Source: Candidatus Aminicenantota bacterium (GTDB taxonomy: Bacteria; Acidobacteriota; Aminicenantia; Aminicenantales; Aminicenantaceae). Taken from it: a DNA stretch of 13,614 nt. The notes beneath the pieces are model-generated. The model searched no databases. It was not told where the DNA came from and saw only the letters and a list, made by a program, of their open reading frames with translations. The stretch is from contig DAOVBT010000016.1 of NCBI GenBank assembly GCA_030670375.1, positions 1-13,614 of the forward strand, read 5' to 3'. The position numbers and the translations under genes were made by a program. This document shows positions 1 to 6,900 of this stretch, piece by piece; the stretch's first letter is position 1; the number at the start of each line of letters is the position of its first letter.

Positions 1-1577
1 ACCGAAACGTCTCCAAAAACTTCAGCGCTAAAATTCACATATGGGCTCTTCTCGACCAGCCTGTTCTGAAATTCGGCATCTTTACCCTCCACTTTCACAG
101 ATTCCGCCTTAAAATCTCTGGGAAGTAAAACATGGAACAAAATTTCAGATTGAGAAGATAGAACATCCAGGCAAATCTGATCTCCCACATGCTGGAAAGA
201 ATAGGCTATTTTTTCACCCGAACATTTATAAGCAACCTGGACTTCGGCTTCCTCCACATTTGCTGCCACCCAGCGGGGAGAAATCTGAACATTTTGGTAG
301 AGGCAAAGCCTTTCTTCCACACCAGCCAATCCTTCCAAAAAGGCATAGAGCATCGCACTCGAACCCCAAGCATCTGATGGGGATGCTTCGGGACTCGTGC
401 TTGTCTCGGCAGTAGAAGGTGTCCCATCGGGAAAGTACCAGAGGTATGTTTTTCCTGTTTCGGCTATCATCTTGTAATAGCGGTTCAAGATATCCACACC
501 ATAGGCTTCATAACCATGCTCGAAGGCCGCCTTGGCCAACTCCCCGCCCACAAGTGGCATGATTCCTCCGTTGATATACGCCCCACCGACCAATTTCTCA
601 TCGCCAAAAATGCCGTTCGGGAAAGGAGGGTCGATCGAGAACCACTCGGCAAAAGCCGGTGAGTTTTCCTTTCGTTTCAGATACTCCTTGATGATCGATA
701 CGGCCTGTTCATGCGAGGCGATCCCACGGTTGATAGCCATCGGGTTGCTTAAACTCAATTGTTCGGTTTCGTCGACTCCTGGGATTTCGACCGGGGTGAT
801 CTTCACAAAATGGGTGTAAAATCTTCCGTTCCAGCAAGTTTTGTTCATTTGAATCTTTAAATCTTGTGCACGTTTTTCCCAGTACTCTGCTCGGCTCCGA
901 TTGTTGAAATTGGCGTACATTAGAGCCAAAATGCGAAATGCTTCATAATAACCGCTGTTGTCCCCGTGCATGATTCCCCAGTAGGTGTCATCCGTTATCT
1001 GAAACTGGAGCCAGTCATGGGAACCCCCTGTGTAGGCAAAGTCCCACGTGTCTATGGTGTAGGCTCTTTTCACAAGTTGCCTATTCTCATCCCAACGCCA
1101 GGGATGGGACAGGATGTACTGCAAAGCCTTTTCCAGGTTTGGCAAAAGCTTCAACAACCACCGGCCATCCCCTGTGGCCTGCCATGCGAGAAAACAGGCT
1201 TTAACAAACCTGTATTCCACATCCGCTTCTACAGGCACCCGCACATATTTGGTCCAGTTTTCCCTCTCACAGGGAAGTTTTTCGGGAAATGTCGTTACGT
1301 AGTCAAAGATGCGCCCGTTTTGCGCTTGAGTTTCGGCAAAGTGTTGGATCAGACTCTTGAGGTCTGGTTCGGAATACTTCAACCCGCGGAGCATATCGCT
1401 GTAGTCTCTGATCCAGAAGGATTTGGTATCTGGAGTGCGGTATCCCCTGATGTTTTTCCCGTCAATCACGATGTCTAAAGCATTGTTTTCGAGGAAGGAC
1501 CGGATTTTCGGAAAAAAATGGTCGAATCCAGGCTTGCCGGTTTTGACAAATGTCTGCTCTCCCATTTGTGCAAACAT
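1..1577 (-). CDS. six-hairpin (alpha/alpha)6 glycosidase-like protein, C-terminus cut by window edge
   Basis: An uninterrupted leftward frame runs off position 1, giving about 525 residues without a stop. Visible motifs are a WIRD stretch (W55, R57, D58), an acidic EADVEYRF segment, WGIMHGDNSGYYEAF (W200-F214), a glycine-rich YINGGIMPLVGGELA stretch from Y334, and DAWGSSAMLYAFLEGL (D402 onward). Repeated aromatic-rich helical hairpins followed by a beta-rich tail fit the six-hairpin glycosidase superfamily (glycogen-debranching or GH78-like barrels). I cannot assign a GH family or substrate. No signal peptide is seen, so it is probably cytoplasmic and acts on imported oligosaccharides. ATG at 1577 is the first start after an in-frame TGA; an in-frame ATG at 1565 is equally possible, and neither has a strong ribosome binding site. 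It lies 36 bp behind the aldolase gene on the same strand and probably shares its transcript. Confidence 0.75.
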   Translation of the reverse strand, partial: MFAQMGEQTFVKTGKPGFDHFFPKIRSFLENNALDIVIDGKNIRGYRTPDTKSFWIRDYSDMLRGLKYSEPDLKSLIQHFAETQAQNGRIFDYVTTFPEKLPCERENWTKYVRVPVEADVEYRFVKACFLAWQATGDGRWLLKLLPNLEKALQYILSHPWRWDENRQLVKRAYTIDTWDFAYTGGSHDWLQFQITDDTYWGIMHGDNSGYYEAFRILALMYANFNNRSRAEYWEKRAQDLKIQMNKTCWNGRFYTHFVKITPVEIPGVDETEQLSLSNPMAINRGIASHEQAVSIIKEYLKRKENSPAFAEWFSIDPPFPNGIFGDEKLVGGAYINGGIMPLVGGELAKAAFEHGYEAYGVDILNRYYKMIAETGKTYLWYFPDGTPSTAETSTSPEASPSDAWGSSAMLYAFLEGLAGVEERLCLYQNVQISPRWVAANVEEAEVQVAYKCSGEKIAYSFQHVGDQICLDVLSSQSEILFHVLLPRDFKAESVKVEGKDAEFQNRLVEKSPYVNFSAEVFGDVS

Positions 1578-1613
1578 ACCACCAAACTTGGGCTGAATTC
1601 AAGGCATCCCGTT

Positions 1614-2366
1614 TTATTTTCGTAGGGAATAGAGGGCTTGTTGGACGGATTTTGAGATGTAGGAGGTATCTGTTCCGACCGCTACAAGCGTATACCCAAT
1701 ATGGATGTAGGGTTTGACAGCCTCGGCATCAACGCCGAATATCCCTGTCACAATACCCGCCTTGGAACATATGGTCTGCACCTTCTGAATCATGCCTTGA
1801 ACTTCCTGATCTTTCACTTTTCCCAGCTTGCCGACACTTCCGGAGAGGTCATACGGACCGACAAATAGGGCAGAAAGTCCGGGGACTTTGACGAATGACT
1901 CCAAGTTTTCAACAGCATCGATGTGTTCCACTTGCGGAACTACGGCAATCGTTTCATTGGCTTTTTCCATGTATTCCTGGAGATTCAAGCCATAACCTTG
2001 AGCCCTGGATATTCCCAGACTCCGCGTCCCTTTTGGTGGATATTTGCTCCATCGGAGAATTTTTTCGACTTCCTCGGGTGTATTCACGTGCGGGACAATA
2101 ATTCCAGCAGGACCGGTTTCGAGAACTTTTTTGATCCAGGCTTCATCCATGGCCGGTACCCGCACCAGACAGGGGAATTCCTTCCCAACAGCCTGGAGGA
2201 TTCTCTGCACATCTTTCACACCGAGGGAAGTGTGTTCCATATCGATAAAAAGCCAGTTAAAACCAGCCTGGGATAGGAGTTCCGCTATTTCGGGGGATGG
2301 GAGTGTCAATATCGTTCCCAACAACAAATCGCCGTTTCTCAGTCGACCCAGAAAAGATTCATTCAA
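1614..2366 (-). CDS. HpcH/HpaI-family 2-keto-3-deoxy sugar-acid aldolase
   Basis: 250 residues, the usual length for the class II pyruvate aldolases HpaI, GarL and RhmA. These enzymes split 2-keto-3-deoxy acids into pyruvate and an aldehyde in the cytoplasm, using a divalent metal. Family signatures are present: DMEH (residues 42-45, His45 the expected base), VRVP with Arg69 (pyruvate binding), a PPKGTRSLG loop, and metal ligands Glu147 (in QVEH) and Asp173 (in GPYDLS). The exact substrate (2-keto-3-deoxyglucarate, -rhamnonate or another acid) cannot be read from the sequence. The start is TTG: an in-frame TAG lies four codons upstream, no ATG in frame is suitable, and AGGAGGAGG sits just before it. 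The ATG at 2362 is in another frame. It is first in a leftward unit with the glycosidase-like gene and divergent from the symporter, which suggests import, hydrolysis and keto-acid cleavage of one sugar acid. Confidence 0.9.
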   Translation of the reverse strand: MNESFLGRLRNGDLLLGTILTLPSPEIAELLSQAGFNWLFIDMEHTSLGVKDVQRILQAVGKEFPCLVRVPAMDEAWIKKVLETGPAGIIVPHVNTPEEVEKILRWSKYPPKGTRSLGISRAQGYGLNLQEYMEKANETIAVVPQVEHIDAVENLESFVKVPGLSALFVGPYDLSGSVGKLGKVKDQEVQGMIQKVQTICSKAGIVTGIFGVDAEAVKPYIHIGYTLVAVGTDTSYISKSVQQALYSLRK

Positions 2367-2368
2367 AT

Positions 2369-2377
2369 CCTCCTCCT
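2369..2377 (-). promoter_or_regulatory. strong ribosome binding site supporting a TTG start
   Basis: Read leftward the sequence is AGGAGGAGG, with its core 5 nt before the TTG at 2366. It decides the start of the aldolase gene, because no in-frame ATG or GTG lies between it and the conserved domain. Confidence 0.85.
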
Positions 2378-2387
2378 AAAAAGGGGA

Positions 2388-2451
2388 CGGTTCTATTTTT
2401 TCTCAGGATATTATATGTTTTTTAAAATTGCCAGACAAAAAATGAGAACCG
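2388..2451. repeat. inverted repeat bracketing the aldolase promoter, candidate operator
   Basis: CGGTTCT at 2388-2394 is the exact reverse complement of AGAACCG at 2445-2451. The match continues inward through a T6/A6 tract if one base gap is allowed (CGGTTCT-ATTTTTT against CGGTTCTCATTTTTT). Arm midpoints are 57 bp apart. The arms enclose the leftward -35 and -10 boxes, and the right arm lies 11 bp from the rightward -35 box. Such placement suits a repressor binding two sites, but no regulator gene is in the window. Confidence 0.5.
2410..2438 (-). promoter_or_regulatory. predicted sigma-70 promoter for aldolase/glycosidase unit
   Basis: Leftward TTGTCT (2438-2433), a 17-bp spacer, then a perfect TATAAT (2415-2410). 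This implies a leader of roughly 35-40 nt before the TTG start. Prediction from consensus only. Confidence 0.6.
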
Positions 2452-2461
2452 CCTCTTTTTG

Positions 2462-2490
2462 TTGACATTGGGGCCGATCCGAAGTAAAAA
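2462..2490 (+). promoter_or_regulatory. predicted sigma-70 promoter for SSS symporter
   Basis: A perfect TTGACA (2462-2467), a 17-bp spacer and TAAAAA (2485-2490, four of six consensus bases). Transcription would start near 2497, leaving a short leader with a GGAG ribosome binding site at 2501-2504. Confidence 0.5.
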
Positions 2491-2514
2491 ACTAGGGATT
2501 GGAGCGATGGACTG

Positions 2515-4620
2515 ATGCATATTTGGGGCCTGCACATTGTCGATGTCGGGATCATTCTTTTTTATGTGGTCCTCATTTTATGGATAGGAAAACGCGCAGG
2601 AGCAAAAACTAAAAACACCGGTGATTTTTTCCTGGCAGGCCGCAAGCTCGGAAAATTTTATCAGTTTTTTCTCAACTTCGGCTGTTCCACCAATGCCGAT
2701 CAGGCCGTGGCTGTTTCGCGCGAAATCTACCGGACGGGAATCGGCGGCATGTGGATCCAATACCTGGTCCTCTTCCTAACACCATTTTATTGGTTCTCCG
2801 TATTTTTCTTTCGCAGAATCCGCCTGACAACCATCGGAGATTATTTCACAGAACGCTTCAACAGTAAATCTCTCGGAGCAAGCTATGCCATTTTTATCCT
2901 CCTGATGTCCATTTTAGGAGGAGGAATCGGATACATGATTGCAGCCAAGACCATGATGGCAATGACTCCCAAATCGCCCGAACAATTATCCCATGAAGAA
3001 CGCTTGAGTGTGGAGCAATTCCGAGAATATCAGGGGTTCAGAAACCGTTTAGATGAGGGCCTGAGCCAGCAGGAACAGATTCGTTATGATGAACTGAACG
3101 AAAAAAACAAGCGCGGCGAACTCCACTCCTTCATTTCCCACACCAATCCCATTCTCTTTTATTTTATTTATGCCATCATCGTGGGAATCTACACCATGCT
3201 GGGAGGTTTCCGCGCAGCGGCCATCACCGATGCCATTCAAGGTTTGCTGATCATCACGTTCTCCATGATTCTCATCCCCATAGGCCTTCACAAGATCGGT
3301 GGTTTTTCCGGCCTTCACGCTTCTGTGCCAGACTACATGTTCGAGCTTTTTGGGTCTGTGACCATGAGCGAATACGCCTGGTACACCATCCTCGGGATGG
3401 TGCTTGCCAATCTCGTCTCGATCATAGCTGTAGCTCCGGGGATGCAGACAGCCGGGTCAGCCAAAAACGAGATGACAGCCCGCTTCGGCATGATTGGGGG
3501 CATGTTTTTCAAGCGGTTTATCATGATCTTCTGGGCACTGGCAGGCCTTCTGGCCATCGGATTATACACCGGGATTCTGCACGATCCTGATTTGATATGG
3601 GGATACATGTCAAAAGACCTGCTTTTCCCCGGAGCAATAGGCTTGATGCTGGTGGGCATCCTGGCTGCCAACATGTCCACTCTGGATGCCAGCGCCGTCT
3701 CCTACTCGGCCCTGTTTATCAAAAATATCTACCAACCTTTCAAGCCTGGAAAATCCGAAAAACATTATTTATTCGTGGGCCGTATCGCCATCGGTGTGAC
3801 GCTTTTAGGAGGAATAGCTGTTGCCCTTTATGTGAACAATCTCCTGGAGCTTTTCAAATATATCATTTCCATACCTGCCATCTACGGCGCTTCCATTTGG
3901 CTGGGTTTCATGTGGCGGAAGCTGACAAAAACGGCAGTAGTCACCCAAGTTGTGCTTTGTTTGATCATTTATGCCGCCATCCCCAACCTTTTTCCTACAT
4001 TAAACTGGGCCAAATACAATCCCTCATTCCTCCAGGAAACCCAACCCAAAGTTGTCAGATACACAACAAGCGCGTTAAAAGAAGATGTCGAAGAAGGAAA
4101 TGCCGATATTATCGGGCAATCCATCCCAAAAAAACATGTCATCGAACCTGTGGGCGTATATTTCGAAAACGTCGCCAGGATCGACCCATCAGATCCTGAA
4201 TCAGCCAAAGTGGGACTGGGACGATTCCATGCCGAACTCTGGGTGTTGAGCTGGTTCGGGATCGATTTTTCAGGATTCAAAAAATCTCAGCTTGTGGCCG
4301 CCCGTTTTTTCTTCGACGCCCTGTTTCCGTTTGTTTTCTTGTTTTTGATCTCGTTCTTCACAAAACCAGCACCCAAAACGAACCTGGATAGATTTTTTGC
4401 CAAGCTGCACACACCGGTTCAAAAAACAGAGGAGGAGGAAAGGCGGGCTCTGCAGGAATCTTATGACAATCCCAAAAAATTCGAAAAGGATAAGATCAAG
4501 CCGGGCTCGAACTGGGAGATCATGAAGCCCAAAAAGATCGATATTTTGGGATTCGGCGGAAGCTGGATACTTGTGGGGATAATTATCCTGCTTCTCTGGC
4601 TAATGACCTCGATTAAGTAG
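2515..4620 (+). CDS. sodium/solute symporter (SSS family) with two hydrophilic insertions
   Basis: 701 residues, against roughly 500-600 for typical members. The family signature GG-x-x-A-x-x-TD-x-x-Q is present as GGFRAAAITDAIQ (230-242). ANMSTLDASAVSYS (from N386) matches the helix holding the sodium-2 site, with S388/T389 as likely ligands. N-terminal features FFLAGRKLG and NADQAVAVSREIY are also typical. Many hydrophobic helices place it in the inner membrane, where it would use the sodium gradient to import a sugar, sugar acid or similar solute; the substrate is not readable. Two hydrophilic insertions stand out: about 151-210, rich in Glu, Gln and Arg, and about 497-590, acidic and between helices. 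A charged tail precedes a last helix. ATG 2515 follows GGAG by 10 nt; the nearby ATG at 2507 hits a stop after two codons. It diverges from the aldolase gene, so both may respond to the same sugar. Confidence 0.88.
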   Translation: MHIWGLHIVDVGIILFYVVLILWIGKRAGAKTKNTGDFFLAGRKLGKFYQFFLNFGCSTNADQAVAVSREIYRTGIGGMWIQYLVLFLTPFYWFSVFFFRRIRLTTIGDYFTERFNSKSLGASYAIFILLMSILGGGIGYMIAAKTMMAMTPKSPEQLSHEERLSVEQFREYQGFRNRLDEGLSQQEQIRYDELNEKNKRGELHSFISHTNPILFYFIYAIIVGIYTMLGGFRAAAITDAIQGLLIITFSMILIPIGLHKIGGFSGLHASVPDYMFELFGSVTMSEYAWYTILGMVLANLVSIIAVAPGMQTAGSAKNEMTARFGMIGGMFFKRFIMIFWALAGLLAIGLYTGILHDPDLIWGYMSKDLLFPGAIGLMLVGILAANMSTLDASAVSYSALFIKNIYQPFKPGKSEKHYLFVGRIAIGVTLLGGIAVALYVNNLLELFKYIISIPAIYGASIWLGFMWRKLTKTAVVTQVVLCLIIYAAIPNLFPTLNWAKYNPSFLQETQPKVVRYTTSALKEDVEEGNADIIGQSIPKKHVIEPVGVYFENVARIDPSDPESAKVGLGRFHAELWVLSWFGIDFSGFKKSQLVAARFFFDALFPFVFLFLISFFTKPAPKTNLDRFFAKLHTPVQKTEEEERRALQESYDNPKKFEKDKIKPGSNWEIMKPKKIDILGFGGSWILVGIIILLLWLMTSIK

Positions 4621-4640
4621 CCTTTTCTAGTTAGTCTTAT

Positions 4641-4886
4641 TTATCTTAGGGTGGAGAGCTCTTTTTCCAGTTGGCTGACTTTGTCTTTGAGAGCTTCCTT
4701 TTCCCCTTTTTTGGACATCTTCATCATACGTGCCAAAAGACCGATAAGACAGAGCAAGAGAAGAACACTTAACAATGATGCATTCAAGAAAGGCACTTTC
4801 CATTCCTGCATGAATGCAAGAAGCCCGACATCGGACAAATAGGACAAACAAGTGATGACAACCATTAATAATACCCACCAAATCAT
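4641..4886 (-). CDS. small two-helix membrane protein with C-terminal coiled coil, unknown function
   Basis: 81 residues, no family recognised. Helix one spans about residues 3-25 and helix two about 33-52. A basic stretch (RMMKMSKKGEK, 53-63) follows, then a short amphipathic helix whose L66, V70, L73, L77 and L80 show the 4-3-4-3 spacing of a coiled coil. The positive-inside rule puts the C-terminus in the cytoplasm. It is very likely a real gene: AGGAGGTGG ends 4 nt before the ATG (core spacing 7 nt), and a near-consensus promoter lies upstream. It ends 20 bp from the convergent symporter gene and sits downstream of the TRAP operon. Two-helix subunits of similar size (DUF4212, DUF485) accompany some SSS transporters, but I see no clear sequence match to them. 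Confidence 0.72.
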   Translation of the reverse strand: MIWWVLLMVVITCLSYLSDVGLLAFMQEWKVPFLNASLLSVLLLLCLIGLLARMMKMSKKGEKEALKDKVSQLEKELSTLR

Positions 4887-4890
4887 CTGA

Positions 4891-4899
4891 CCACCTCCT
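4891..4899 (-). promoter_or_regulatory. near-perfect Shine-Dalgarno of the small membrane protein
   Basis: Leftward AGGAGGTGG with its AGGAGG core 7 nt from the ATG at 4886. It is among the strongest ribosome binding sites in the window, and it selects this frame over the overlapping frame that would end at 4627. Confidence 0.8.
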
Positions 4900-4970
4900 A
4901 TTGATATAAGAAAAAGGAATTTGTAAGTATATGAACTTTTCCTCTCAAGGTTTTCTTACTCCCCACAAGA

Positions 4971-5000
4971 CGTATATCACAGGAAAAAACAAGTTGTCAA
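4971..5000 (-). promoter_or_regulatory. predicted promoter for the small membrane protein gene
   Basis: Leftward TTGACA (5000-4995) and TATACG (4976-4971) with an 18-bp spacer; ATATAC one base nearer gives 17 bp. A start near 4964 would leave a leader of about 78 nt. The gene-free 4887-5067 stretch also holds a 10-bp palindrome (5058-5067) and a weak 5-bp hairpin (5022-5039), but no clear rho-independent terminator. Confidence 0.5.
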
Positions 5001-5067
5001 ATTTGGTTTCTCGATTCGACCTTCAGTATAACATGAAGTTATTGGGTGGCACCGAATGGGACGTCCC

Positions 5068-6366
5068 CTAGTAGCCGAATAGGCGGGGAAGGAAAAGGCT
5101 GATCTCGGGGATGAAGGTAACGAGGAGAAGGGAAACGAGCATCGCAATAAATAGGGGAAGAAGCGGCCGGATGACACGGGCGATGCTTGTGCCGGCAATC
5201 CCGCACCCGATGAACAAAACACTCCCGACAGGCGGCGTGCACAGCCCGATACTCAAATTCAACACCATGATGATACCGAAGTGGATCGGGTTGACGCCCA
5301 ACTGCATCACGACAGGTAAAAAGATCGGGGTGAAGATCAAAACCGCCGGTGTCATATCCATGAAGGTCCCGATCACAAGCAACACAAGATTGATGATCAA
5401 CAGGATGATGATCTGGCTGTTGGAGATCGCCATAAGGGCTGAGCTGACATTTTGAGGGATGTTCTCGTAGGACATGATCCAGGACATGCCCATGGATGTA
5501 CCGATAAGCAGCATCACTATGGCTGTTGTGGCTGATGTGTCGACAAGGATTTTTGGAATCTCCTTCCACTTGACTTCCCTGTAGATCAGGACGGACAGGA
5601 TGAAAGTGTAAAGAACGGCAATGGCCGAGGCCTCGGTTGCCGTGAAATAACCGGCCACGATCCCTCCGATCACCAGGAAAATCAAAAACAGGCTGGGGAT
5701 TGCATCCAGGAACCGGAGGATGCCTTCTTTAAATCTAATCCTCTGGGCGATCGGATATTTTTTTCTGTAGGCGATCATACCGGCAACGGCCATCAAGGAA
5801 AGGCCGACCAGAATCCCTGGAAAATACCCGGCTACAAACAGCGCCCCGATGGATACTCCTCCGCTGGCAAGGGAATAGACGATCAGGATATTGCTGGGAG
5901 GAATGATCAGCCCGGTGGTAGCTGAAGTGATATTCACCGCTGCGCTGTAGTCGAGGTCATATCCCTCTTTTTTCATCCTCGGAACCATGAATCCCCCGAT
6001 GGCGGCCGATGAGGCTACGGCTGATCCCGAGATCGATCCGAACAGCATGGCAGCCATGATATGGACAAAAGCCAAGCCACCGGGGAACATCCCGACCAAA
6101 ACTTTGGCAAAATCGATCAAACGCCGGGCGATCCCTCCCCTGTTCATAAGCTGACCTGAAAGGATGAAAAACGGGATAGCCAACAAGGCAAAACTATCCA
6201 AACCTGTTGCCATGCGCTGGGCCACTGTTGTGAGCGCCGGGCTTGTGTCTATGCTCATCAACATGGTTATGACTGTCGCTATCCCGATACAAAATGAGAT
6301 CGGAATCCCAAGGATCAGGAGGAACACAAAACTGCCGACAAGGATAAGGATGTGGAAAAGCTCCAT
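5068..6366 (-). CDS. dctM: TRAP transporter large permease (DctM family)
   Basis: 432 residues, normal for the family. It is the membrane channel subunit that, with DctQ and the periplasmic receptor, imports carboxylate-bearing solutes using a sodium gradient. Conserved segments are visible: FFILSGQLMNRGGIARRLI (66-84), FGSISGSAVASSAAIG (109-124) and GLIIPPSNILIVYS (152-165). Multiple hydrophobic helices run throughout. The ATG is preceded by AGGAGGGG overlapping the end of dctQ, from which it is separated by 3 nt. It is the last gene of the five-gene leftward operon; the symbol is at family level. Uronic and aldonic acids, dicarboxylates and keto acids are all known TRAP substrates, and the kinase in this operon favours a uronic acid (inference). 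Confidence 0.95.
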   Translation of the reverse strand: MELFHILILVGSFVFLLILGIPISFCIGIATVITMLMSIDTSPALTTVAQRMATGLDSFALLAIPFFILSGQLMNRGGIARRLIDFAKVLVGMFPGGLAFVHIMAAMLFGSISGSAVASSAAIGGFMVPRMKKEGYDLDYSAAVNITSATTGLIIPPSNILIVYSLASGGVSIGALFVAGYFPGILVGLSLMAVAGMIAYRKKYPIAQRIRFKEGILRFLDAIPSLFLIFLVIGGIVAGYFTATEASAIAVLYTFILSVLIYREVKWKEIPKILVDTSATTAIVMLLIGTSMGMSWIMSYENIPQNVSSALMAISNSQIIILLIINLVLLVIGTFMDMTPAVLIFTPIFLPVVMQLGVNPIHFGIIMVLNLSIGLCTPPVGSVLFIGCGIAGTSIARVIRPLLPLFIAMLVSLLLVTFIPEISLFLPRLFGY

Positions 6367-6369
6367 CTT

Positions 6370-6900
6370 TTAGATCCCCTCCTGACTTTCCACAGCGATG
6401 GCTTCGAACTCAAGCGATTTTCCGGAAAGAGCTCGGTATCTCTCGATCATAAAAACGGCAGCATAAAACATGATGAGCAATCCGCTTATCGGAAGAACCA
6501 AGTACACATACCCGAGTTTTATCCGCAGAGCAGCGGAAATCTGGTTCAAGGTCAACGTGATGGTTACCAACCGAAGACCTCCGACAACCATCACAAAAAA
6601 GGAAAACAGAAATATAAAAACCTGGATGATAATGTCAGTCCATATTTTCGTTTTGTTCTTGAGCGCCTGCAGCAACACATCGATAGCCAAGTGCATTTTT
6701 TTGCCGGCTGCATAACTGGCACCCAACAATCCCACCCAGATCAAAAAAAACCGGGCCAGCTCCTCTGTGAAGGAACTGGGATCCCTCAAGACAAAACGGG
6801 TAAAGACCTGCCAGAGCACGTTGAACACATTGGCGCCCATAAGGATGATGAGGGCCATCTCAAGGAGTTTATCGACTGTTTTTTTGGCTCTTTCGAGCAT
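6370..6900 (-). CDS. dctQ: TRAP transporter small permease (DctQ family)
   Basis: 176 residues with four hydrophobic helices, as expected for the small membrane subunit that pairs with DctM. The characteristic stretch ELARFFLIWVGLLGASYAAG followed by a KKMH motif and LAIDVLL lies at about 47-77. ATG 6900 shares one base with the TAA of dctP (TAATG), and AGGGAAG lies upstream, so its translation is probably coupled to dctP. The large permease gene follows after 3 nt. The symbol is at family level. Confidence 0.92.
   Translation of the reverse strand: MLERAKKTVDKLLEMALIILMGANVFNVLWQVFTRFVLRDPSSFTEELARFFLIWVGLLGASYAAGKKMHLAIDVLLQALKNKTKIWTDIIIQVFIFLFSFFVMVVGGLRLVTITLTLNQISAALRIKLGYVYLVLPISGLLIMFYAAVFMIERYRALSGKSLEFEAIAVESQEGI

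Noticed and set aside
2360..2362. ATG at 2362 as the start of the aldolase gene
   Set aside because: It is out of frame with the HpcH/HpaI domain; the TTG at 2366 is in frame and correctly spaced from AGGAGGAGG.
4621..4640. Bidirectional terminator between the convergent symporter and small membrane protein genes
   Set aside because: The 20-bp gap has no stem-loop with a U-tract on either strand.
4627..4881. 84-codon leftward frame overlapping the small membrane protein
   Set aside because: It is not positioned relative to the AGGAGGTGG site and lacks the coherent membrane and coiled-coil pattern of the chosen frame.
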